IMG/VR virus record: IMGVR_UViG_3300009507_002720
Location: 1 to 25,119 of that record
Reading direction: 5' to 3' (one strand)
DNA from: a virus
Length of the DNA stretch: 25,119 nt
The position numbers and the translations under genes are program-made. This document shows positions 19,239 to 24,852 of this stretch, in pieces (the first letter of the stretch is position 1; each line of letters begins with the position of its first letter). The notes beneath the pieces are model-generated. The model was not told where the DNA came from. It did not search any database and was given only the letters and a program-made list of their open reading frames with translations.

Positions 19239-19601
19239 TTAAGCAGGTATTGCTAATTTGTCCATATCAAAATTTACACTCACACCGCAACCACAACTGC
19301 TCTGTGCATTAGGATTAATGATATCAAACATCGACCCCATAATATCTTTTTTATAATCTATTTTAGTTCCAAACAAAAACATCATACTAGCCGCACCTAC
19401 AATAAATGTACATTTTTCTGTAGCATAAATTATCTGATCATCATCAAGTAGTTTGTCTGCTGTATCGTATGTTCCCCATTCATATTCAAAGCCTGCACAG
19501 CCTCCACCTTTCATGTTTAGCGTAACAGCATAAACATTATTATCTTTACAAATTGTAGCAATTTGTGCTTTTGCGGCGTCTGTAAGTGTACAAATATCCA
19601 T
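19239..19601 (-). CDS. HesB/IscA-type Fe-S carrier protein
   Basis: This A-type carrier family member is 120 aa from ATG 19601. The ATG was chosen over a codon 30 nt earlier because GGGAG lies just upstream. The three cysteines that hold an Fe-S cluster or iron in IscA/ErpA/HesB are present: Cys35 in KGGGCAGFEYEWG and Cys103/Cys105 in SSCGCGVSVNF. The usual length of about 110 aa is matched. The family receives clusters from an IscU-like scaffold and passes them to apo-proteins in the cytoplasm. HesB-like genes occur in marine T4-like phages, and here the gene is the first of the late structural operon, directly before a giant fibre gene. Such placement suggests late expression, either supporting host metabolism during assembly or loading iron into a virion protein; neither is shown by sequence. 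Confidence 0.9.
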   Translation of the reverse strand: MDICTLTDAAKAQIATICKDNNVYAVTLNMKGGGCAGFEYEWGTYDTADKLLDDDQIIYATEKCTFIVGAASMMFLFGTKIDYKKDIMGSMFDIINPNAQSSCGCGVSVNFDMDKLAIPA

Positions 19602-19621
19602 TGGAACTCCCTTATTATAGT

Positions 19622-19629
19622 TATTTATC
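19622..19629 (-). promoter_or_regulatory. T4-like late promoter box (GATAAATA)
   Basis: The minus strand reads GATAAATA, one mismatch from TATAAATA, 20 nt before the HesB/IscA-like start and with GGGAG in between. It would drive the largest late unit (HesB/IscA through the 324-aa adhesin). Confidence 0.5.
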
Positions 19630-19665
19630 ATAGTGTTTTGTAATCCGAATGTAATAAATATAGTT

Positions 19666-19956
19666 ATGTTCTTAGAAGAAATAAAAAAGAAAAGCCGGCA
19701 CGTAAGAAAGTCTAAAAACGGTATTGAACACCAGTATACTAAGACTAAAACGTTTGCTCGACTGCGTTGTGATAGTTGTAATACAGAATTTGTGCGTCCA
19801 CGTGGAAGTATGGATCCTAAACGCCTAAATAATAACTATTTTCATGTATGTGGTGATTGTGATGCAAAGAGATTTGCACAGAAAGCAGGGGTAGACCAGA
19901 AGCAGAAATGGAACAATCTCTCTGCTTCTAGTAATATTCCTATTGGTAAGTTGTAA
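19666..19956 (+). CDS. Zinc-ribbon protein, the only plus-strand gene
   Basis: This 96-aa protein is basic. It carries Cys35-x2-Cys38 (LRCDSCNTEF) and Cys62-x2-Cys65 (HVCGDCDAKRF) with a 23-residue spacer, a four-cysteine zinc-binding layout seen in small DNA- or RNA-binding and regulatory phage proteins. The N-terminus (EEIKKKSRHVRKSKNG) and tail are rich in Lys and Arg. ATG 19666 is preferred over an upstream GTG at 19633 because the intervening residues look non-coding, but there is no clear Shine-Dalgarno. An AATAAATA at 19653-19660 is too close to serve as a normal late promoter for this start. The gene faces the leftward HesB operon divergently and meets the 54-aa gene tail to tail with no spacer. 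Function is unknown; nucleic acid binding is inferred. Confidence 0.75.
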   Translation: MFLEEIKKKSRHVRKSKNGIEHQYTKTKTFARLRCDSCNTEFVRPRGSMDPKRLNNNYFHVCGDCDAKRFAQKAGVDQKQKWNNLSASSNIPIGKL

Positions 19957-20121
19957 CTATTCTGATTTCCAAATAGTCCATGCACCATATGCTACTGCTA
20001 AACCAGCGGCAATTTTTGCTAGTGGTGCAAGAAATAGTACCATTAGTCCTAGTAGTACTAATGCGGCGCCATCCCAAGATGTACGCTCTTTCATTCTTGA
20101 ATTAATCCATGATTTAATCAT
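19957..20121 (-). CDS. Small membrane protein, 54 aa
   Basis: Starts at ATG 20121, behind AAGGAG seven bases upstream; a TTG 18 nt earlier precedes the ribosome site and is rejected. A short charged N-terminus (MIKSWINSRMKERTSWDG) is followed by one long or two short hydrophobic segments from about residue 18 to 50 (AALVLLGLMVLFLAPLAKIA, then AGLAVAYGAWTIW). It is probably inserted in the inner membrane. Phage proteins of this size include holins, superinfection factors and proteins of unknown role; none can be singled out. It follows the 84-aa gene by 14 nt and ends against the plus-strand zinc-ribbon gene. Confidence 0.75.
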   Translation of the reverse strand: MIKSWINSRMKERTSWDGAALVLLGLMVLFLAPLAKIAAGLAVAYGAWTIWKSE

Positions 20122-20135
20122 TTTTTTCTCCTTTA

Positions 20136-20390
20136 TCAACGTAGTGCTTGTTTAGCCTTTAAAGCGGCTCTTTTCTTTTCAGTTTCGATTGCTTGTCTAA
20201 CTTTTCGTCCCCAAGGTAGTTTTATTCTGTCTACAACTTCTTTACCTTTTTTACTGATGTATTCAACACCTATAAATTGATCTTTAAAGTCACTTTGTAC
20301 AGATTTTACTGCTCTTGTTAGACTCAACTGTTCTGTTTCTTTTTCATCACCCTTTTCATTCCAAAAAAGGAACTTTCTCATTTTTGGCAT
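20136..20390 (-). CDS. Unknown basic protein, 84 aa
   Basis: The start is set by GGAGG five bases before ATG 20390. It lies inside the last 35 nt of uvsE in a different frame. The product begins MPKMRKFLFWNEKGDEKE and ends in a lysine/arginine/alanine-rich helix (AIETEKKRAALKAKQALR). There is no membrane segment or recognisable motif. A late-type AATAAATA box 17 nt upstream suggests it starts a late unit with the 54-aa membrane protein. Confidence 0.75.
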   Translation of the reverse strand: MPKMRKFLFWNEKGDEKETEQLSLTRAVKSVQSDFKDQFIGVEYISKKGKEVVDRIKLPWGRKVRQAIETEKKRAALKAKQALR

Positions 20391-21432
20391 AAGCCTCCGT
20401 TGTTATATATTTATTGTATTGATTTAGTAGTTTTTTGCTTGCTAAATTCTTCATCTTACTCTCGCACATAATATCTGCATATTCTAAGAATGAAAGTGCC
20501 CATGCATTTACTTTCTCGTTAGGATAATAATCACTATGCGCTCTTAATTTTGCTTTCTTATGTCCTGCTTCTAGTAGTGCTGGCATGTCAGGCATTGTGT
20601 CGTGTGTAAAGCCTTCGGGTAGTGCTTCGTCTCTACTGTATGAATAATGTATTGCAGGTCTTACACCACGCCACGAATCTATTACGCGAGCAAATCTATC
20701 GTCGGTGGGACGTATATATTCGCCTTCACGGCACCAGTGATGGTGTATGTCCAGTACCAATGCGCAGGTGTCGACAAGTTCGAGACTGTGTTCGAGTCCC
20801 CACTTGTTCTCGTCGTTCTCGATCGTAATCGTGTTTCTCGCTTCTGGAGATAGTCTGTTGTCAACTGCGTGTTTAATACCGGCTGGACCTTGTCTGCCTG
20901 ATATATGGACATTGCATTTGAAGTCTTGGAAGGTCTTGCCGTATCCCATCCAGCGTATGACATCGGTGTGATATTCAAATTCTTCTATGCTCCTCTCTAC
21001 AATTTCGGGGTTGTCGCTCGCAAGTACAGTAAATTGGCCTGGGTGCATCGATAGTCGGACATCGTAGGCTCTTGCCGCTTCGCCAACGATTGCGAAGTAC
21101 TTTTCACAGTACGCAACCACATCAGGCTTGCGCCAAAAATAAGACCACTCATGCTGGGTATAAACAGGAAGTACATCACTACCAAGTCTGACCATACGTA
21201 ATTCATTTGGTAATCCTCCAACATATGCAATCAAGTGATGGTACGATTGAATGTTATGTACCATAATGTCCCACAAGCGTTCTTCTGCTACTTCACGTGT
21301 TTGCCTATTGAGCCATTGTACTGTTGTGCTACGAGTATTTAGTGGACGTTGAATTTCTTCTAGCAGTTTCTTCTTCTGCGTTTGATCTGGGTGCATGTAC
21401 TTACATGCGAAGCCTATGCGTTTAGTTACCAT
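20356..21432 (-). CDS. uvsE: UV damage endonuclease, UvdE/UvsE family
   Basis: This 358-aa TIM-barrel endonuclease nicks DNA 5' to cyclobutane dimers and 6-4 photoproducts, starting an excision repair route independent of UvrABC. Family landmarks are in order: RIGFACKYMHPD at the N-terminus, LSMHPGQFTVLAS (strand with a metal-binding His), ITIENDENKWG (Glu ligand), LVLDIHHHWCREGEY, HYSYSRDEALPEGFTHD and KAKLRAHSDYYPN. It is slightly longer than typical bacterial members (about 300 aa) through its C-terminus. The start codon overlaps the end of the 49-aa gene by 7 nt. A sigma70 promoter in that gene points at uvsE. The 3' end overlaps the 84-aa gene. The middle (about 20680-21060) looks more GC-rich than its neighbours. 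In sunlit surface water a phage repair enzyme for UV lesions is easy to rationalise. Confidence 0.93.
   Translation of the reverse strand: MVTKRIGFACKYMHPDQTQKKKLLEEIQRPLNTRSTTVQWLNRQTREVAEERLWDIMVHNIQSYHHLIAYVGGLPNELRMVRLGSDVLPVYTQHEWSYFWRKPDVVAYCEKYFAIVGEAARAYDVRLSMHPGQFTVLASDNPEIVERSIEEFEYHTDVIRWMGYGKTFQDFKCNVHISGRQGPAGIKHAVDNRLSPEARNTITIENDENKWGLEHSLELVDTCALVLDIHHHWCREGEYIRPTDDRFARVIDSWRGVRPAIHYSYSRDEALPEGFTHDTMPDMPALLEAGHKKAKLRAHSDYYPNEKVNAWALSFLEYADIMCESKMKNLASKKLLNQYNKYITTEAYAKNEKVPFLE
20408..20415 (-). promoter_or_regulatory. T4-like late promoter box (AATAAATA)
   Basis: The minus strand reads AATAAATA within the 3' end of uvsE, 17 nt before the start of the 84-aa gene, with GGAGG between them. 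Spacing matches the two other late-type boxes. Confidence 0.45.
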
Positions 21433-21575
21433 TTTCTATATTGTCCATCTAGTTCGTGTGTGCCTGAATTGTGTATTGCACAGGTAAAACTCTGCCATAT
21501 GCCGTACTGTTGTCGTAATTGTTTGTACCATTGTATAGCAAGTATAACACGTTTCTTAAAGTTTGTCAAGATCAT
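21426..21575 (-). CDS. Small gene, 49 aa, coupled between oxygenase 2 and uvsE
   Basis: This reading frame was found by hand. ATG 21575-21573 overlaps the TGA of the second oxygenase gene as ATGA, and its TAA (21428-21426) lies just inside uvsE, so both ends are coupled. The product begins MILTNFKKRVILAIQWYKQL and ends in ELDGQYRKW. It is basic and rich in Trp, Tyr and Gln, with a hydrophobic start (VILAIQW) that could be amphipathic. There is no Shine-Dalgarno, so expression would depend on coupling. A sigma70 promoter is embedded in its first third. No family is recognised. The tight fit in a gap otherwise lacking a gene argues for it; the small size argues for caution. Confidence 0.6.
   Translation of the reverse strand: MILTNFKKRVILAIQWYKQLRQQYGIWQSFTCAIHNSGTHELDGQYRKW
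21541..21569 (-). promoter_or_regulatory. Sigma70 promoter for uvsE (TTGACA-17-TATACT)
   Basis: On the minus strand TTGACA (21569-21564) and TATACT (21546-21541) are separated by exactly 17 bp, five of six at -10 and six of six at -35 by the E. coli consensus. Transcription would start near 21534, about 100 nt before uvsE. It lies within the 49-aa gene, so uvsE could be expressed from both the upstream promoter and this one. Confidence 0.6.
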
Positions 21576-22162
21576 TTTTTATATGATGTATTAAAACTAA
21601 TAGTAACACGATTTTCGGTAGTATTTTCATTTGTGAAATGTTCAATCCAACTAGGAAATAACACTAAACTACCTTGTTCACAAGGTGCTTCCATCATTGC
21701 CGCATTATACATTGTTTCTTGTGCCGCATACTCGTACATTTTGTAAACTTGCAAAGGATTTTTAAAAACTAACGGAGCACTTCCTGGATCAGCAATAGGA
21801 TAAAATGCACCACTTAAAACACTTACTTCATGTCTATGAGGTCGAACAGCACCGTTTATTCCAACTCTATTCATCCAACTGTTTGTAATTACTAATTCTG
21901 GCAATCCATATGTTAGACAATATTCTTGCACACAATCTTCTAGTGATTCTTTAATAGGTTCTAGTCCTAGTTTATCTAACCATCTATTAGAAGTTGCTTC
22001 GTTGTATGTACTTTCGCTATCTTTCATAATAGCATGCCATTCAGTTTTTGTTTTGTTTACAACGTCTAACATTCTACTATAATGAGAATGACTGTTTAAA
22101 TCAAATCTCATAACAGTTGTTGGAAATATTTTTTCTATACTTTTTGTAAAAACTTGTTTCAT
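21572..22162 (-). CDS. Putative 2OG-Fe(II) oxygenase 2 (TIGR02466-like)
   Basis: This 196-aa enzyme belongs to the 2-oxoglutarate/Fe(II)-dependent dioxygenase type that hydroxylates proteins, nucleic acids or small molecules. Residues 107-120 read RPHRHEVSVLSGAF, giving His109 and His111 next to the family's 'LSG' strand. LFPSWIEHFTNENTTENRV supplies His175 and Arg185 (2OG salt bridge), followed by TISFNTSY. The start ATG overlaps the stop of oxygenase 1 (ATGA) and the stop overlaps the 49-aa gene. It is a clear paralogue of the gene upstream, with about the same spacing of motifs. The substrate is unknown; neighbours point to modification of a nucleoside, glycan or virion protein. Confidence 0.85.
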   Translation of the reverse strand: MKQVFTKSIEKIFPTTVMRFDLNSHSHYSRMLDVVNKTKTEWHAIMKDSESTYNEATSNRWLDKLGLEPIKESLEDCVQEYCLTYGLPELVITNSWMNRVGINGAVRPHRHEVSVLSGAFYPIADPGSAPLVFKNPLQVYKMYEYAAQETMYNAAMMEAPCEQGSLVLFPSWIEHFTNENTTENRVTISFNTSYKK

Positions 22163-22779
22163 GTTGTCTCTGTATTATTTTTTGTATAAACTGGATAGTG
22201 ACTATTAAAACTAATGGTAGTTCTGTAATCACAATCAATAGCAGGAACAAAGTGTTCCATCCAACTAGGATATATTAATAAGTCTCCGCTCTCAACTTCT
22301 TGTAAATGTGCATAGTCTTGACCAGGTGTTTGTTGACGCTCGGCCATTCTATGTGGAATAGTAGGATTAGCAAATGCAAGTCCGATACTACCTTCAGGTG
22401 CATTAACAAATAACGTACCACTTATTGCACTACCTTCGTGCCTGTGACGTTGTACTTTACTTCCTTTGTGCATAATAGTATACCAACTGTCGTCAATTAT
22501 AGGAGCAATTTGATTATTATATCGTGCATACGTAGATAGACATGTTAACATTAAAGAACTTAACTCCGGTAGATGATCTAATAGATAACTTTTAGTACGC
22601 CAATCTTCGTTATAACTTGTTTGAGCCTTACCTTCTACAATTACGCTTTCAGATGTTTCAGCCTCCATTAATTGTGCTAATAATCCATCCCAGTTTTCAT
22701 ACTCATCAAATAATGGAAACTTCATTATGTGAGTAGGAAATAACGGAATTAATTTTGCACTATTTACTATACCGGTCAT
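22159..22779 (-). CDS. Putative 2OG-Fe(II) oxygenase 1 (TIGR02466-like)
   Basis: This 206-aa dioxygenase is read from ATG 22779, which overlaps the glycosyltransferase stop as ATGA and has AAGGAG eight bases upstream; a TTG six bases earlier is less likely. Residues 110-121 read QRHRHEGSAISG with His112 and His114. LLIYPSWMEHFVPAIDCDYR gives His176 and Arg186, followed by TTISFNSHYP. The N-terminal IPLFPTHIMKFPL is the usual family start. It is adjacent and paralogous to oxygenase 2. Phage members of this family are frequent in marine T4-like genomes, but their substrates are unknown. Confidence 0.87.
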   Translation of the reverse strand: MTGIVNSAKLIPLFPTHIMKFPLFDEYENWDGLLAQLMEAETSESVIVEGKAQTSYNEDWRTKSYLLDHLPELSSLMLTCLSTYARYNNQIAPIIDDSWYTIMHKGSKVQRHRHEGSAISGTLFVNAPEGSIGLAFANPTIPHRMAERQQTPGQDYAHLQEVESGDLLIYPSWMEHFVPAIDCDYRTTISFNSHYPVYTKNNTETT

Positions 22780-23726
22780 ACCCAATTCTCCTTACACCAT
22801 GGATCTACACAATTATGCGGATTCGGTTCTCCATGAAATACTGCAATACTTGTGTTTGGATTTATTTCAGGAACACCAGGAGTTGCAAAGTTTCTTACAC
22901 CGTCGATCCGTGTCATAGTGGGTTTGTTACGCATTTCCCACTTATAACTTTGTAGCCATTCGTCTGGCCAATATACATAATTATCTTTTACTTGATCATA
23001 CAACCAATCTTGATCTCCATGAAACTTTCTAGAATTTACAACAGGATTTTGCATAAAGTTTTTATATACATATGGATGTTGACCAATTTCTAATCTAAAG
23101 CAACTACTGTTAAACTTATTCCAACTAGGATTATTTCTTCGATTAAAATCTCTAATCACACAAAACTTGCCTGGCTGATATGTAAAAAGTTTATCAATGT
23201 TTCTAAAAATAATTACATCCAAGTCAATGAATAAAACTGTACCTTGTAATACTAGTTCCGGATTAAAAAACATAGGCTTATACCACCAACCTGATAATCC
23301 TCTATGTTGCGGTAAAGGTTCAATTCGAATATCTTTATGTAAATCATTTGGATTTTCTGTGAAGCAAACAAATTCAAATGGCAATGTCATATTGCGTTTA
23401 CACATTCGATATAATGTGTTTACATATTCTCCATCATATTTTTGTCCATGTTTTAAACATGCAATATATCGTTTTGCTTCTGGTTCAAAACCTTTACTCC
23501 ATCTATCTGGATCATCTAAGTCTGTTTTATCTGTAGGAGGAGGAATTACTTTGGGCTTAGGTTTAACTAATGGCGGCTTTAAAGTAGGTGTAGGTTCCTT
23601 TGGGGGTTCACGTACAACAGTCGATTTAGGAATAGGCTGATGTACTTTTTTGCCCGTTTCCTTTTCTAGTTGCTTACGTGCCTTACGTTGTTCTTTTGTT
23701 TCTCCAGGATAATATTTTTTAACCAC
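22776..23726 (-). CDS. GT-A type glycosyltransferase-like protein with proline-rich linker
   Basis: From GTG 23726 this is 316 aa. The GTG shares its G with the TAG of the QueD-like gene, matching the overlap style of its neighbours; a longer reading from ATG 23816 would overlap that gene by 90 nt and is less likely. Residues about 10-35 are basic and coiled, and 38-64 are a Pro/Lys linker (EPPKEPTPTLKPPLVKPKPK). The catalytic domain begins YIACLKHGQKYDGEYVNTLY. A DxD motif lies at Asp168/Asp170 (VLFIDLDVII), typical of GT-A enzymes that bind a nucleotide sugar through a metal. Later motifs are KFHGDQDWLYDQ and VFHGEPNPHN. It resembles GT8-like enzymes. Its target may be a phage DNA base, a virion protein or a host glycan. 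Confidence 0.75.
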   Translation of the reverse strand: MVKKYYPGETKEQRKARKQLEKETGKKVHQPIPKSTVVREPPKEPTPTLKPPLVKPKPKVIPPPTDKTDLDDPDRWSKGFEPEAKRYIACLKHGQKYDGEYVNTLYRMCKRNMTLPFEFVCFTENPNDLHKDIRIEPLPQHRGLSGWWYKPMFFNPELVLQGTVLFIDLDVIIFRNIDKLFTYQPGKFCVIRDFNRRNNPSWNKFNSSCFRLEIGQHPYVYKNFMQNPVVNSRKFHGDQDWLYDQVKDNYVYWPDEWLQSYKWEMRNKPTMTRIDGVRNFATPGVPEINPNTSIAVFHGEPNPHNCVDPWCKENWV

Positions 23727-24199
23727 TACTTTGTCATCCACCCTGATTCGTTGTCTCTTGTATATATTGCTGAGTTGGCGCCGTGTTCTGCACATTCTGC
23801 TTTTACGCAATAGCAACGATTGTCGCTCATTTCACGCACAAGTTTGTCTGCAAAGTTAAATGCGTGTTCGGCAAACTTCTCTGCACCAACACCATCCATT
23901 ACAACAATCTCTGCTAGATCTAATTCTTGTAGTTCCATAAACTTATCTAAGTGCGGATCGTTTTTATCAATTGCTGTCTTATGATCAAAGTGATCTTCTA
24001 ACCATTTCTTTAAAGGCTTTAGTCCGCCAAAGTCTACTGCCCAGTTTTTATTATCTAGTTCGTCACATCCAAATGTGAATGTAAATGCTAGACTATATCC
24101 ATGTAGCAGATGGCAGTGTGAATGATCTGCGTTAGGTTGTCTAAAGACTGCTGATAGTCCAATGTTGTGTCCGTAATGTTTTGTGCTGTAATAAGCCAT
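23726..24199 (-). CDS. queD: QueD-like 6-carboxy/6-pyruvoyl-tetrahydropterin synthase
   Basis: This 157-aa T-fold protein would convert dihydroneopterin triphosphate to 6-carboxy-tetrahydropterin, the first committed step toward preQ0 and queuosine-type 7-deazaguanines. Cys29 (HSHCHLLHGYSLAF), the Asp72-His73 pair (DHFDHKTAID), VDFGGLKPLK and Glu135 near the C-terminal ANSAIY match family positions. The usual zinc site is altered: HGH is HGY (Tyr35), and the early FxxAH His is Phe19. Several nearby histidines (26, 28, 30, 33) could compensate, and this variant is one I associate with phage members. AGGAG lies six bases before ATG 24199. The gene heads a coupled chain behind a strong sigma70 promoter. 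No queC, queE or queF is present within the window. Confidence 0.85.
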   Translation of the reverse strand: MAYYSTKHYGHNIGLSAVFRQPNADHSHCHLLHGYSLAFTFTFGCDELDNKNWAVDFGGLKPLKKWLEDHFDHKTAIDKNDPHLDKFMELQELDLAEIVVMDGVGAEKFAEHAFNFADKLVREMSDNRCYCVKAECAEHGANSAIYTRDNESGWMTK

Positions 24200-24265
24200 A
24201 TTTTTCTCCTATATTAAACGGCGGAGTATTTAAAGAGGGTCGACGCATTAAGTCCTCTGTGTTAT
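24200..24265 (-). promoter_or_regulatory. Structured 5' leader of the queD-like operon
   Basis: The predicted transcript begins near 24265. It can form an AGAGG (24258-24254) / CCTCT (24238-24234) stem with a 15-base loop. CTCC (24226-24223) can pair with GGAG (24209-24206), which is the ribosome binding site of the queD-like gene. A possible 35-codon frame (24248-24141, MRRPSLNTPPF...) starts in the first loop behind AGAGGA and overlaps the queD-like start in another frame. The arrangement is compatible with translational control, for example by a preQ1-type riboswitch, but the A-rich tail of the known preQ1-I class is absent. Confidence 0.35.
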
Positions 24266-24271
24266 GTACTT

Positions 24272-24300
24272 ATTATACTATAAGTTATCTATGTTGTCAA
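24272..24300 (-). promoter_or_regulatory. Consensus sigma70 promoter of the queD-like operon
   Basis: On the minus strand TTGACA (24300-24295) and TATAAT (24277-24272) are separated by 17 bp, a perfect match to the consensus of both hexamers. The -35 box lies in the last codons of the preceding gene and the -10 box starts right after its stop. It would read the coupled chain from queD-like to uvsE, probably early in infection, using host RNA polymerase. Confidence 0.75.
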
Positions 24301-24844
24301 GTGAAACATTTGGTAATTTCCACTGATCGGGCAACTGCCAATCTTTTTGATATATGGTAAAACGCTTGTCTGGATATATCTCCATTAATACACCTATTTG
24401 ATGTATCCAATATCTTGGATCTATAAAATGATGATCGCTTCTATTGTAATTATTTGTATCTTTGTATACGTTATTCATATACTTGTCTTTGCTATGTAAA
24501 TCAAATCCTATCATATTAATATTATTTCCAAGATTACATGCTATTAATACTGCATAAGGTCCGCTACCCCATTGAAAGGGCTCGTCCGGCCGTTCGTTGC
24601 CTTTGTATGGTAATTGGGGAACTTCCATTACTCCATATGCTTTGAATTCGTCTATCCAATTTGATCTAGTGTATATATTTGATTTGTATTTTGCATTAAT
24701 GGCCTCGCGTACCATCTTGCGATCTACACATACTAGATGTTCTACAAAGTAGTCACGTAGTATTGCATTGCAACCAATTTTTGTATCCTTGATTGTATCT
24801 ATATCAATACCTTTGCGACTTTCGCCGTTGCCAATTACTAACAT
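24278..24844 (-). CDS. Rossmann-like protein resembling MptE/DUF115 or glycosyltransferase family
   Basis: The 188-aa product starts MLVIGNGESRKGIDIDTIKD, a phosphate-binding type loop seen in the DUF115/MptE-like (6-hydroxymethylpterin diphosphokinase) and related sugar-transfer families, followed by IGCNAILRDYFVEHLVCVDR. Later, WGSGPYAVLIACNLGNNINM and IGFDLHS match the second half of such folds ('SG..A...A...G...I.LIGFD'). MptE-like activity would make pterin pyrophosphates, and the next gene is a pterin synthase, but the family is also linked to glycan synthesis. No clear Shine-Dalgarno precedes the ATG. It starts 8 nt after the preceding gene. The reaction is not established. Confidence 0.6.
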   Translation of the reverse strand: MLVIGNGESRKGIDIDTIKDTKIGCNAILRDYFVEHLVCVDRKMVREAINAKYKSNIYTRSNWIDEFKAYGVMEVPQLPYKGNERPDEPFQWGSGPYAVLIACNLGNNINMIGFDLHSKDKYMNNVYKDTNNYNRSDHHFIDPRYWIHQIGVLMEIYPDKRFTIYQKDWQLPDQWKLPNVSLDNIDNL

Positions 24845-24852
24845 AAAATTAT

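Noticed and set aside
19653-19660. AATAAATA on the plus strand as a late promoter for the zinc-ribbon gene
   Set aside because: Only 5 nt separate it from the ATG, so transcription would begin at or after the start codon; the other late-type boxes sit 17-20 nt away.
20622-21230. Several frames on both strands overlapping uvsE
   Set aside because: They result from the more GC-rich middle of uvsE; none has a ribosome site or recognisable motifs, while uvsE has complete family motifs.
23197-23640. Plus-strand 147-codon frame opposite the glycosyltransferase
   Set aside because: Its Gly/Val-rich end is the reverse of the Pro/Lys linker; it is a shadow.
22776-23816. Longer reading of the glycosyltransferase from ATG 23816
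   Set aside because: It would overlap the QueD-like gene by 90 nt with a basic, unconserved-looking stretch; the GTG overlapping its stop fits the style of the other junctions, though the choice is not certain.
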